This document shows positions 1 through 5,650 of a stretch of DNA of 10,701 nucleotides, in pieces. Source of the stretch: WACF01 sp040880205 (GTDB taxonomy: Bacteria > Pseudomonadota > Gammaproteobacteria > Pseudomonadales > Cellvibrionaceae); contig JBBDIU010000156.1 of assembly GCA_040880205.1 (NCBI GenBank), positions 1-10,701 on the forward strand, read 5' to 3'. Below the pieces are notes generated by a model, which did not search any database, had not been told where the DNA came from, and saw nothing but the letters and a program-made list of their open reading frames with translations. Position 1 is the first letter of the stretch. Each line of letters begins with the position of its first letter. Position numbers and translations under genes: made by a program.

Positions 1-1
1 G

Positions 2-151
2 GACTTGCCAATGGTTGTTTACCACGACTATCAGTGCATTGACGAAAAATTGTATTCCGCCGGAGATGCTTCGACCGCCGAGGCCTCCCGGCAAGAAAAA
101 CCCAACCCTTTTCAGATCCTCGAGCAGTTAAAGGACGGAAAGAAGAAGTAG
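2..151 (+). CDS. yceD: YceD/DUF177 family protein, C-terminal part (5' end outside window)
   Basis: This is an open frame of 49 codons running in from the left edge and ending at TAG 149-151; the start lies outside the window. The visible tail contains an LPMV...YHD segment and ends with NPFQILEQLK followed by GKKK. That matches the conserved C-terminus of the YceD/DUF177 family, where NPF-x-VL-x-LK is typical. The family gene sits immediately upstream of rpmF in most proteobacteria and is linked to 23S rRNA accumulation; the exact biochemistry is not settled. The position 58 bases before rpmF supports the call as much as the sequence does. Only about a quarter to a third of the protein is seen, so domain integrity cannot be judged. 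Confidence 0.85.
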   Translation, partial: DLPMVVYHDYQCIDEKLYSAGDASTAEASRQEKPNPFQILEQLKDGKKK

Positions 152-157
152 GGGCTT

Positions 158-185
158 TTTTACGTTTCACATTTTACTTTTTACG
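158..185. repeat. Four in-phase degenerate 7-bp repeats between yceD and rpmF
   Basis: Four consecutive heptamers read TTTTACG, TTTCACA, TTTTACT, TTTTACG, with no gaps. On the minus strand they fit NGTRRRR (CGTAAAA, AGTAAAA, TGTGAAA, CGTAAAA). The tract fills about half of the 58-bp yceD-rpmF gap and ends 15 bases before the rpmF Shine-Dalgarno GGAG (201-204). It resembles the short tandemly repeated repetitive heptamers described in cyanobacteria, though common origin is not implied. A second tract with the same 7-base period lies at 1417-1474. Confidence 0.7.
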
Positions 186-209
186 TATAGATAATCACCC
201 GGAGTCACC

Positions 210-392
210 ATGGCCGTTCAACAAAACAGAAAGACCCGCTCCAAACGCGGAATGCGTCGCGCCCACGATTCACTGTCGGGTCCGACTTTATCCATTGATC
301 CCATCAGCGGGGAAAAGCATCGTCGTCACCACATGACGGCCGATGGTTTTTATCGCGGCAAGAAAATTATCGAAGCAACAGATGAAGAGTAG
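210..392 (+). CDS. rpmF: 50S ribosomal protein bL32
   Basis: This 60-residue basic protein is a structural component of the large ribosomal subunit. The N-terminus MAVQQNRKTRSKRGMRRAHD is nearly identical to E. coli L32. The later SGEKHRRHH and TADGFYRGKK blocks are also characteristic, and the length is close to the E. coli protein (57). Initiation at ATG 210 is supported by GGAG at 201-204 with a 5-base spacer. The C-terminus carries a few extra acidic residues (ATDEE). It lies between yceD and plsX, the standard order, and its stop is only 2 bases from the plsX start, so the two are very probably co-transcribed. Confidence 0.98.
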   Translation: MAVQQNRKTRSKRGMRRAHDSLSGPTLSIDPISGEKHRRHHMTADGFYRGKKIIEATDEE

Positions 393-394
393 GT

Positions 395-1432
395 TTGTCG
401 CCTGCAATTCGAATTGCCATTGACGCAATGGGCGGGGATTTCGGTCCCCAGCCGATCCTTGAGGCTGCCCAATACATAGCGGCCAAAACCCCCGGCGTGG
501 ATTTCACCGTCGTGGGCGACCAAAACACCCTTGAAAACCACTTGGCGGCGCTTCCCGATCGCCGACTCGACGACGCCCGAATTCGTATCCTGCATGCCGC
601 CGGACAGGTGAGCATGGATGACCGACCCTCCACCGCTTTGAGACAGAAACGCGATTCCTCCATGTGGCAGGCACTCGAACTGGTAAAGTCCGGCGAAGTG
701 GCAGCCTGTGTCAGTGCCGGCAACACCGGCGCGCTCATGGCCATGGGCAAGTACCTGCTCAAAACCTATCCCGGCATTGATCGTCCCGCTATTTGCAAAC
801 CAGTGCCTTCGTCCAAGGGCCATTGCTACCTTTTGGATCTGGGTGCCAACATCGATTGCACCGCGGAGCAGTTGGTGCAGTTTGCGTTTATGGGCTCGGT
901 TCTCGCCAGCGTCAGCGATGGCAATCCGTCCCCAACTGTCGGCTTGTTGAATATTGGCGAGGAGAATGCCAAGGGAGTGGGGCAGGTACGACAGGCCGCC
1001 GACATGCTGGCCGCCAGTACGCGGATAAATTATGCCGGTTTCGTCGAAGGCGATGACATCTATACCGGTGACGTGGACGTGGTGGTTTGTGACGGTTTTG
1101 TCGGTAACATTGCGTTAAAAGTCAGTGAAGGGGCAGCCAAGTTTCTGGCGGCAAATGTCCGGCAGGTGTTTAGCAATAACTGGTATGCACGCCTTGCTGG
1201 CTGGTTGGCGGCGCCAGTCGTGAACCAGTGGCGGGCGAAGTTTGATCCCGTCAGGCACAATGGCGCCTGTTTTCTGGGCTTGCAGGGCACTGTGATCAAA
1301 AGTCACGGCGGAGCCGATACCCGCGGCTTTTGTTATGCCTTGGAAATGGCCGTTGACCACGTCAACAATCGGATCCCGGAAAAAATTAGCGCGCGGTTCG
1401 CGGAATTGGATGGCTTGGGATCTGGGAAGTGA
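395..1432 (+). CDS. plsX: Phosphate acyltransferase PlsX (acyl-ACP:phosphate transacylase)
   Basis: PlsX converts acyl-ACP and phosphate to acyl-phosphate, the acyl donor for PlsY in phosphatidic acid synthesis; it is a peripheral membrane enzyme. The 345 residues compare with 356 in E. coli. Signature blocks in order are DAMGGDFGP (10-18), ACVSAGNTGALM, LDLGANIDC, LNIGEE, VCDGFVGNIALK and GTVIKSHGGA. The start is TTG 395: no ATG or GTG lies in frame between the rpmF stop and the DAMGGD motif, and the residues after it (SPAIRIAID) align with the family N-terminus. The Shine-Dalgarno is weak (GAAGAG around 384-389, inside the end of rpmF), so translation is probably coupled to rpmF. The last codons (LGSGK) and the TGA stop lie within a 7-bp repeat tract, and the C-terminus is about 10 residues shorter than in E. 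coli. Confidence 0.96.
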   Translation: MSPAIRIAIDAMGGDFGPQPILEAAQYIAAKTPGVDFTVVGDQNTLENHLAALPDRRLDDARIRILHAAGQVSMDDRPSTALRQKRDSSMWQALELVKSGEVAACVSAGNTGALMAMGKYLLKTYPGIDRPAICKPVPSSKGHCYLLDLGANIDCTAEQLVQFAFMGSVLASVSDGNPSPTVGLLNIGEENAKGVGQVRQAADMLAASTRINYAGFVEGDDIYTGDVDVVVCDGFVGNIALKVSEGAAKFLAANVRQVFSNNWYARLAGWLAAPVVNQWRAKFDPVRHNGACFLGLQGTVIKSHGGADTRGFCYALEMAVDHVNNRIPEKISARFAELDGLGSGK

Positions 1433-1474
1433 GAAGTGGATGATATGGGGAGTGGGGAGTCGGAAGTGGGAAGC
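1417..1474. repeat. Degenerate 7-bp repeat tract covering the plsX stop and the plsX-thioesterase gap
   Basis: The heptamers run GGGATCT, GGGAAGT, GAGAAGT, then a 9-base interruption (1438-1446), then GGGGAGT, GGGGAGT, CGGAAGT, GGGAAGC. The consensus is close to GGGAAGT. The plsX TGA stop (1430-1432) is formed at the junction of two units. The thioesterase frame can be read open backwards through the tract, giving a Gly/Ser/Glu-rich extension that is most likely untranslated. The period and the GT-plus-four-purines pattern recall the tract at 158-185, in the opposite orientation. Confidence 0.7.
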
Positions 1475-1493
1475 AAGCGCGCGATGAAAAGTG

Positions 1494-1499
1494 AGGAGG
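1494..1499 (+). promoter_or_regulatory. Shine-Dalgarno AGGAGG deciding a TTG start for the thioesterase
   Basis: A full AGGAGG lies 5 bases before TTG 1505, in the thioesterase frame. The competing upstream starts (GTG 1436, ATG 1445, ATG 1484) have no comparable site and begin within or just after repeat-derived sequence. The protein from TTG 1505 begins DVPEGYEPLYR, which resembles the N-terminus of short PaaI-like thioesterases in pseudomonads as I recall them. Confidence 0.7.
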
Positions 1500-1504
1500 G
1501 GCGG

Positions 1505-1927
1505 TTGGACGTTCCCGAGGGGTATGAACCCTTGTACCGGGAAAGTGCGTTTGTGAATTTGATTGGGCCTATTTATCAAAAATCCACCGATGATTGTTTG
1601 CGCCTCGGGTTGCGGGCGGGGGATAAGCACTGCAATATGCGCGGCGATATTCACGGTGGCGTGGTGAGCAGCTTGGCTGATATCGCCTTGGGTTATAATA
1701 TTGCCTTTTCCCAGCAGCCGTCCATTTCAGCCGTGACGGCCACACTCACAGTCGACTATGTTGGCCGTATCAGCCGCGGCGATTGGTTGGAAGTGCATAC
1801 CGATATTCAAAAGTTGGGCAAGCGTTTGGCTTTCGCCAATTGCTTCTTTTTTGTTGGCGATCAGCGGGTGGCTCGCGCCAATGCCGTATTTAATGTATTG
1901 AATAAAAAAGTTGATCAATCCTTTTAA
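1505..1927 (+). CDS. Hotdog-fold PaaI-like thioesterase in the usual fabD position
   Basis: From TTG 1505 the product is 140 residues, the normal size of a single hotdog domain. The hallmark HGGVVSSLADIALGYN motif is at 50-65, with Asp59 in the position of the usual catalytic acid and an Asn (44) just before the HGG. The following strands (AVTATLTVDYVG, GDWLEVHTDIQKLGKRLAFAN, RVARANAVFNVL) are typical of PaaI/DUF4442-type acyl-CoA thioesterases. No signal peptide or membrane segment is seen, so it should be cytosolic and hydrolyse an acyl-CoA or acyl-ACP thioester; the substrate cannot be read from sequence. An ATG start at 1484 (147 aa) is possible but has a poorer ribosome site. Its location between plsX and fabG is unusual, because fabD normally occupies that slot. 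It bears no similarity to FabD (no GHSLGE-type serine motif), so it is an insertion or substitution, not a degraded fabD. Confidence 0.88.
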   Translation: MDVPEGYEPLYRESAFVNLIGPIYQKSTDDCLRLGLRAGDKHCNMRGDIHGGVVSSLADIALGYNIAFSQQPSISAVTATLTVDYVGRISRGDWLEVHTDIQKLGKRLAFANCFFFVGDQRVARANAVFNVLNKKVDQSF

Positions 1928-1968
1928 ACCATTTGTGCGGTAGCGGGGAATCGTGCCGGACAACAAAC

Positions 1969-1987
1969 ACATGTGGATAAGAGACAG
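1969..1987. other. 19-base Tn5/Nextera mosaic-end-like sequence just before fabG
   Basis: The sequence ACATGTGGATAAGAGACAG matches the reverse complement of the engineered Tn5 mosaic end (AGATGTGTATAAGAGACAG) at 17 of 19 positions, differing at positions 2 and 8. It matches the natural outside end at 16 of 19. It ends 3 bases before the fabG ATG and supplies the only weak ribosome-site-like purines there (AAGAGA). There is no second copy, no transposase and no 9-bp target duplication that I can identify. It may be chance, an ordinary leader, or residual adapter. Confidence 0.4.
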
Positions 1988-1990
1988 CCT

Positions 1991-2734
1991 ATGACCATTC
2001 AGGATAAAGTTGCCATTGTTACCGGCGCCAGTCGCGGTATTGGTGCTGCCATAGCCGACAAGTTGGGCGCCATGGGCGCTGTGGTAATTGGCACCGCAAC
2101 AACGGAGAAGGGCGCGGCGGCTATCAGCGAGCGTTTTGTGCAGCGAGGATTCAATGGCGTGGGCATGGTGCTCAACGTGATGCAGCCGGATTCGGTAAAC
2201 GACCTGTTGAAAGCAGTCCAGGATGAGTACGGCGCGCCACAGGTGTTGATAAACAATGCCGGCATTACCCGCGACAACTTGCTCATGCGAATGAGTGAGG
2301 AGGAGTGGAGCGAGGTTATCAACACCAACCTCAATGCCGTGTTTCGTTTGAGCAAGGCCTGCCTGCGCGGGATGATGAAGGCCCGCTGGGGGCGCATCGT
2401 CAATATCAGCTCGGTGGTCGGCTCCATGGGCAATGCGGGACAATCCAACTACGCCGCCACCAAGGCCGGGGTTGCCGGTTTTGCTCGCGCCCTGGCACGG
2501 GAGGTGGGATCGCGTGGGATTACGGTAAATACGGTTGCGCCGGGCTTTATCGACACGGATATGACGCGCGATTTGCCGGAGGCTCAAAAACAGCAGTTGT
2601 TCTCGCAAATACCCCTGGGCAGGTTGGGAGAACCGACGGAAATTGCCGAGGTTGTTGGCTTTCTGGCGAGCGATGCCGCGAGCTATGTGACAGGCGAAAC
2701 AATCCACGTAAATGGGGGTATGTATATGGCCTAA
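1991..2734 (+). CDS. fabG: 3-oxoacyl-[acyl-carrier-protein] reductase FabG
   Basis: FabG performs the NADPH-dependent reduction of 3-oxoacyl-ACP to 3-hydroxyacyl-ACP, the first reductive step of the elongation cycle. The 247-residue short-chain dehydrogenase compares with 244 in E. coli. It shows the cofactor loop TGASRGIG (11-18), the NNAG motif (88-91), Asn113, and the catalytic Ser141, Tyr154 and Lys158 in SVVGSMGNAGQSNYAATKAG (141-160). The C-terminal YVTGETIHVNGGMYM is typical of FabG. ATG 1991 is chosen because MTIQDKVAIVTG aligns with the family start; the in-frame GTG at 1973 adds six residues and lacks support. The ribosome site is weak. The gene is followed by acpP as usual, but the preceding gene is a thioesterase instead of fabD. 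Confidence 0.97.
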   Translation: MTIQDKVAIVTGASRGIGAAIADKLGAMGAVVIGTATTEKGAAAISERFVQRGFNGVGMVLNVMQPDSVNDLLKAVQDEYGAPQVLINNAGITRDNLLMRMSEEEWSEVINTNLNAVFRLSKACLRGMMKARWGRIVNISSVVGSMGNAGQSNYAATKAGVAGFARALAREVGSRGITVNTVAPGFIDTDMTRDLPEAQKQQLFSQIPLGRLGEPTEIAEVVGFLASDAASYVTGETIHVNGGMYMA

Positions 2735-2761
2735 GTCTTTGTTTAACAAAGGAAAAAGGCC
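2728..2761 (+). other. Hairpin across the fabG stop codon
   Basis: CTTTGTT and AACAAAG (2737-2751) form a 6- to 7-bp stem with a tiny loop. The outer GGCCT (2728-2732) and AGGCC (2757-2761) can pair beyond an internal loop. No T-run follows, so this is not a standard intrinsic terminator. It could mark a processing or stability element between fabG and acpP. Confidence 0.3.
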
Positions 2762-2789
2762 AATATACCAAGTTTTTTACCGAGATGCG

Positions 2790-2818
2790 TTACAACCGGG
2801 GAAAAATAGATGTAAAAT
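2790..2818 (+). promoter_or_regulatory. Predicted sigma-70 promoter of acpP
   Basis: TTACAA (2790-2795) and TAAAAT (2813-2818) are separated by exactly 17 bases, a good match to the vegetative consensus. Transcription would begin near 2825, leaving a leader of roughly 190 bases before acpP. A dedicated acpP promoter fits the known need for far more carrier protein than the flanking enzymes. Confidence 0.6.
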
Positions 2819-2877
2819 GCGCGCTCGAATTGGGCCGCCCCTGGAATTTGTGCTTACTTTATTGGATTTTTTTGAGG

Positions 2878-2968
2878 GCGCTTCCAGGAAATAGCGCTGA
2901 TTCGAGGATTGTCGCCTCAATATCGGGCCAACCTTGATCAAGTGCACCAACAACATATTAGGAAGCGC
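2878..2968 (+). other. Potential stem enclosing the acpP leader
   Basis: GCGCTTCC (2878-2885) and GGAAGCGC (2961-2968) form a perfect 8-bp inverted repeat around 75 bases. Inside it is a smaller GAGG/CCTC pair (2904-2907 with 2915-2918). The structure would lie wholly in the acpP 5' untranslated region, ending 32 bases before the AGGAG. A regulatory role is inference only. Confidence 0.3.
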
Positions 2969-3017
2969 AGGAAAGGCGGTAAAGCCGGTTTCTATCGACT
3001 AGGAGTTGAAAAACACT

Positions 3018-3254
3018 ATGAGCAGCATTGATGAACGAGTGAAAAAAATCGTTGCTGAGCAACTGGGCGTAAAAGAAGAGGACGTGAAAAACGAAGCGTC
3101 GTTTGTCGAAGATCTAGGTGCGGATTCATTGGACACAGTTGAATTGGTAATGGCACTCGAAGAGGAATTCGAAACTGAAATCCCCGATGAGGAAGCAGAA
3201 AAGATTACCACCGTTCAATTGGCCATCAATTACATCAACGAAAATCTGGCCTAA
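3018..3254 (+). CDS. acpP: Acyl carrier protein AcpP
   Basis: AcpP is the small acidic cytosolic protein that carries growing acyl chains on a 4'-phosphopantetheine arm. The 78 residues equal the E. coli length. The attachment Ser37 lies in the GADSLDTVELVMALEEEFE block (34-52), which is nearly identical to E. coli, followed by EIPDEEAEKITTVQ. ATG 3018 is chosen because SSIDERVKKI aligns with the E. coli start. The in-frame TTG at 3006 would add four residues and overlap the ribosome-site region. AGGAG at 3001-3005 has a rather long 12-base spacer. The gene is set off by a predicted promoter upstream and a hairpin terminator downstream, so it is probably expressed partly as its own short transcript. 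Confidence 0.99.
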   Translation: MSSIDERVKKIVAEQLGVKEEDVKNEASFVEDLGADSLDTVELVMALEEEFETEIPDEEAEKITTVQLAINYINENLA

Positions 3255-3275
3255 CATTTAGCCAATTTCGGACCT

Positions 3276-3318
3276 GGAAAAAGCCGTATCTATTGTCAAA
3301 TAGTACGGCTTTTCCTTT
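3276..3318 (+). terminator. Hairpin terminator or attenuator after acpP
   Basis: AAAAGCCGTA (3279-3288) pairs perfectly with TACGGCTTTT (3304-3313). After one bulged T, an inner CTATT/AATAG stem closes on a GTCA loop. The outer GG/CC can extend the stem across a bulged A. The 3' tract TTTTCCTTT is T-rich but interrupted, so read-through into fabF is likely. It begins about 20 bases after the acpP stop. Confidence 0.75.
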
Positions 3319-3339
3319 AATGGTATGTCCAAATGGCAT

Positions 3340-3369
3340 TCCTGTGTGATGTGGTCCTGTGTGATGTAG
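3340..3369. repeat. 15-bp tandem duplication between acpP and fabF
   Basis: TCCTGTGTGATGTGG (3340-3354) is followed directly by TCCTGTGTGATGTAG (3355-3369), matching at 14 of 15 positions. It lies in the 197-bp acpP-fabF gap, downstream of the terminator. No function is apparent; it looks like a recent local duplication. Confidence 0.85.
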
Positions 3370-3441
3370 TATTCGGTCGGCGGAGTATCGCGGTCCAACT
3401 GCCGCTCGTTTTATTGGTATTTTTACCTTGACCTTGGTCCT

Positions 3442-3446
3442 GGAGG
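3442..3446 (+). promoter_or_regulatory. Shine-Dalgarno GGAGG setting a TTG start for fabF
   Basis: GGAGG ends 5 bases before TTG 3452. Starting there gives SRKRVVVTGLGMVTP, which aligns residue for residue with the E. coli FabF N-terminus. The upstream in-frame TTG 3428 would place this ribosome site inside the gene. Confidence 0.8.
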
Positions 3447-3451
3447 TTGCA

Positions 3452-4690
3452 TTGTCGCGTAAAAGAGTTGTGGTTACCGGCCTCGGCATGGTAACTCCCC
3501 TTGGGAATACGGTGGCAACAACCTGGGACGGCATCGTTAGCGGTCGAAGTGGCGTTCGGCCCATCGAAACCTTTGATGCGACCGCGTTCCCCACCCGTTT
3601 TAGTGCGCCCATTGTCGCCTTGGAAGTGGACAAGTATATTCCTGCCAGGGATGCCAAGCGCATGGATCCTTTTATTCAGTACGGCGTCGTGGCGGGAATT
3701 CAGGCCATGGAAGACGCTGGGCTGGAGGTGACACCGGACAACGCCTCGCGCATTGGCGCGGCTATCGGTGCCGGTATCGGCGGCATCGGTTCGATCGAAA
3801 CAGTTACCCACGTGCTCGACGACAAGGGACCGCGCAAACTCTCTCCCTTCTTTGTTCCCGGTGCGATCATAAATATGATCTCGGGCAATCTCTCCATCAA
3901 ATATAAATTTACCGGCCCCAATCTCGCGATGGTGACCGCCTGTACCACCGGTACCCACAATATTGGTATGGCGGCGCGCATGATTATGCACGGCGAAGTG
4001 GACGCAATGCTGGCGGGCGGGGCGGAAATGGCCTGCACGCCGGTTGGCGTCGGCGGCTTTGCGGCGGCTCGGGCGTTGTCCACGCGCAACGATGATCCGC
4101 GGGCGGCTAGTCGTCCCTGGGACAAGGATCGGGATGGTTTTGTGTTGGGCGACGGTGCGGGTGTGTTGGTACTTGAGGAGTACGAGTTTGCGAAAGCGCG
4201 CGGCGCCAACATCTACGCGGAGCTCGTGGGTTTTGGCATGAGTGGCGATGCTTACCATATTACCTCGCCTTCGGAAGATGGAGCGGGCGCGGCTTTATCC
4301 ATGCAAAATGCCTTGCGGGATGCCAATATCCCCCCCGATGTTGTGGACTACATTAATGCCCACGGGACTTCGACCCAGTTGGGCGATCTGGCCGAATGCA
4401 AAGCGGTTAAGCAGGTATTCGGTCCGGCGGCAAACGATGTCGCCATCAGCTCGACCAAGTCAATGATTGGCCATCTGTTGGGCGCCGCCGGTTCAGTGGA
4501 GGCGATTTTCAGTATTCTCGCTATCCGCGACGGCGTGGCACCGCCGACAATAAATCTCGACGAGCCCGGCGAGGGTTGTGATCTCAACTTCGTACCCAAC
4601 ACGGCTCAACAGCGGCCGATTAATGTCTCCCTTTCCAACTCCTTCGGCTTTGGCGGAACTAACGGTTCGCTTGTTTTCCGGCGGGTGTAG
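3452..4690 (+). CDS. fabF: 3-oxoacyl-[acyl-carrier-protein] synthase II FabF (KAS II)
   Basis: FabF is the condensing enzyme that extends acyl-ACP with malonyl-ACP and, in gammaproteobacteria, favours C16:1 to C18:1 elongation. The 412 residues from TTG 3452 compare with 413 in E. coli. The thiolase-fold active site is complete: Cys164 in TACTTGTHNIG, His304 in NAHGTST, Lys336 in SSTKSMIGH and His341. The sequences GGFAAARALSTRNDDPRAASRPWDKDRDGFVLGDGAG and the final NSFGFGGTNGSLVF are typical of FabF (first block at about 201-236). It follows acpP as usual, behind an attenuating hairpin and a short tandem duplication. The TTG start may lower its translation relative to acpP. Confidence 0.97.
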   Translation: MSRKRVVVTGLGMVTPLGNTVATTWDGIVSGRSGVRPIETFDATAFPTRFSAPIVALEVDKYIPARDAKRMDPFIQYGVVAGIQAMEDAGLEVTPDNASRIGAAIGAGIGGIGSIETVTHVLDDKGPRKLSPFFVPGAIINMISGNLSIKYKFTGPNLAMVTACTTGTHNIGMAARMIMHGEVDAMLAGGAEMACTPVGVGGFAAARALSTRNDDPRAASRPWDKDRDGFVLGDGAGVLVLEEYEFAKARGANIYAELVGFGMSGDAYHITSPSEDGAGAALSMQNALRDANIPPDVVDYINAHGTSTQLGDLAECKAVKQVFGPAANDVAISSTKSMIGHLLGAAGSVEAIFSILAIRDGVAPPTINLDEPGEGCDLNFVPNTAQQRPINVSLSNSFGFGGTNGSLVFRRV

Positions 4691-4759
4691 CTTCGGTTTC
4701 GTCGGTCGTCCCTTCCTGCACTTGTCCCCTCACCCATTTGAAGGTGCTAGACTAATTCC

Positions 4760-5650
4760 ATGCCGGATTTCGAGCCTTTCAGTTGCGTCAACGGGCGGGA
4801 GGATGCAGCACTGTCCACCCTGGACCGTGGCTTGGCCTATGGTGATGGTTTGTTCGAAACCATGCGGCTGGAACGGGGGAGCTTGCCCTTTTGGCATTTC
4901 CATCGTCGGCGCTTGTTGCGCGATTGCGAGCGCTTGCGCATCTGTGCCGATGCCGGGAACCTGGATCGCATGTTGGCGAACTTCCTTGCCAGCGTTCGCG
5001 AACGCGGCGTCGCGCGCGGTGTCGTTAAACTGATTGCAACGCGTGGTGAAGCTGGTCGCGGTTACCAGCCTCCCGACGTGGGGGAAGTGACAGCTATTTT
5101 GAGCGTATTTCCCTATCCCTCCTATCCGCGTCGCTATGGTGAAGAAGGAGTAAAAGTTTTCCTCTGTGAACACCGGCTGCCCCACAATCCGGCGCTGGCG
5201 GGAATGAAACACCTGAACAAGCTCGATTATGTATTGGCTGCCATGGAATGGCGCGATAGCGATTGTCAGGAGGGGCTGCTGCTTGATCAGGACAATAATG
5301 TGATCGAAGCCGGCAGTCGGAATCTGTTTGTGGTCGACAATGGTGTATTGTTGACGCCCTTGCTCGACAACGCCGGTGTGGCTGGAATCCTGCGCGAAAG
5401 GATCGTGGAAGACTACGCTAAACGGATGGGAACCGTAGTGGAAGAATCGACTTTGACTTTGGAAACCCTGTTGGCGGCGGACGAAGTTTTCTTGGGTAAT
5501 AGCGTGCTCGGCGTGTGGCCGGTTAGATCCTTGTTGGGCGGAGCATTCGAGGAAGTGGCCGTTCAGTGCCCACGGGACAGTGTTGGCGGACAAATACATC
5601 AGTTGTATGAAGAGGATATTCAAACCAGGGCCAAGCAGCATGTGGCGTAA
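4760..5650 (+). CDS. pabC: Aminodeoxychorismate lyase PabC
   Basis: PabC removes pyruvate from 4-amino-4-deoxychorismate to give p-aminobenzoate for folate synthesis. The 296-residue product is a fold-type IV pyridoxal-phosphate enzyme. It shows DRGLAYGDGLFET (22-34), the Schiff-base Lys150 in GMKHLNKLDYVLA, Glu183 in VIEAGSRNLF and the phosphate-binding region near LDNAGVAGILR. It is about 27 residues longer than the E. coli protein (269). Related branched-chain or D-amino acid aminotransferases share the fold, but the KHLN motif and the position between fabF and mltG make PabC the best call. ATG 4760 has no strong Shine-Dalgarno. The preceding 69 bp contain no clear terminator, so read-through from fabF is plausible. 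The 3' end overlaps mltG by 11 bases. Confidence 0.93.
   Translation: MPDFEPFSCVNGREDAALSTLDRGLAYGDGLFETMRLERGSLPFWHFHRRRLLRDCERLRICADAGNLDRMLANFLASVRERGVARGVVKLIATRGEAGRGYQPPDVGEVTAILSVFPYPSYPRRYGEEGVKVFLCEHRLPHNPALAGMKHLNKLDYVLAAMEWRDSDCQEGLLLDQDNNVIEAGSRNLFVVDNGVLLTPLLDNAGVAGILRERIVEDYAKRMGTVVEESTLTLETLLAADEVFLGNSVLGVWPVRSLLGGAFEEVAVQCPRDSVGGQIHQLYEEDIQTRAKQHVA

Noticed and set aside
1436..1504. N-terminal extension of the thioesterase from GTG 1436, ATG 1445 or ATG 1484
   Set aside because: The extension is largely encoded by 7-bp repeats and is not expected in a PaaI-like domain; the best Shine-Dalgarno points to TTG 1505. ATG 1484 is not fully excluded.
1727..2749. Long minus-strand open frame (340 codons) opposite the thioesterase and fabG
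   Set aside because: It lies wholly opposite well-recognised genes, its translation is rich in His/Cys/Gln with no family motif, and it is explained by the codon bias of the plus-strand genes.
2850..2880. T-rich run after GC-rich sequence upstream of acpP as a fabG terminator
   Set aside because: The preceding GGGCCGCCCC region cannot form a stem adjacent to the T-run, so no intrinsic terminator is supported.
2712..2894. Small plus-strand frame (60 codons) overlapping the fabG end and running through the acpP promoter region
   Set aside because: It starts inside fabG in another frame, lacks a good ribosome site and shows no family resemblance; the region is better explained as promoter and leader.
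3317..4258. Minus-strand open frame (313 codons) opposite fabF
   Set aside because: It shadows the FabF coding sequence, is rich in Arg/His/Thr/Asn, and has no recognisable domain.
4730..5641. Minus-strand open frame (303 codons) opposite pabC
   Set aside because: It spans almost exactly the pabC gene, and the plus strand encodes a clear fold-type IV enzyme with a catalytic lysine.
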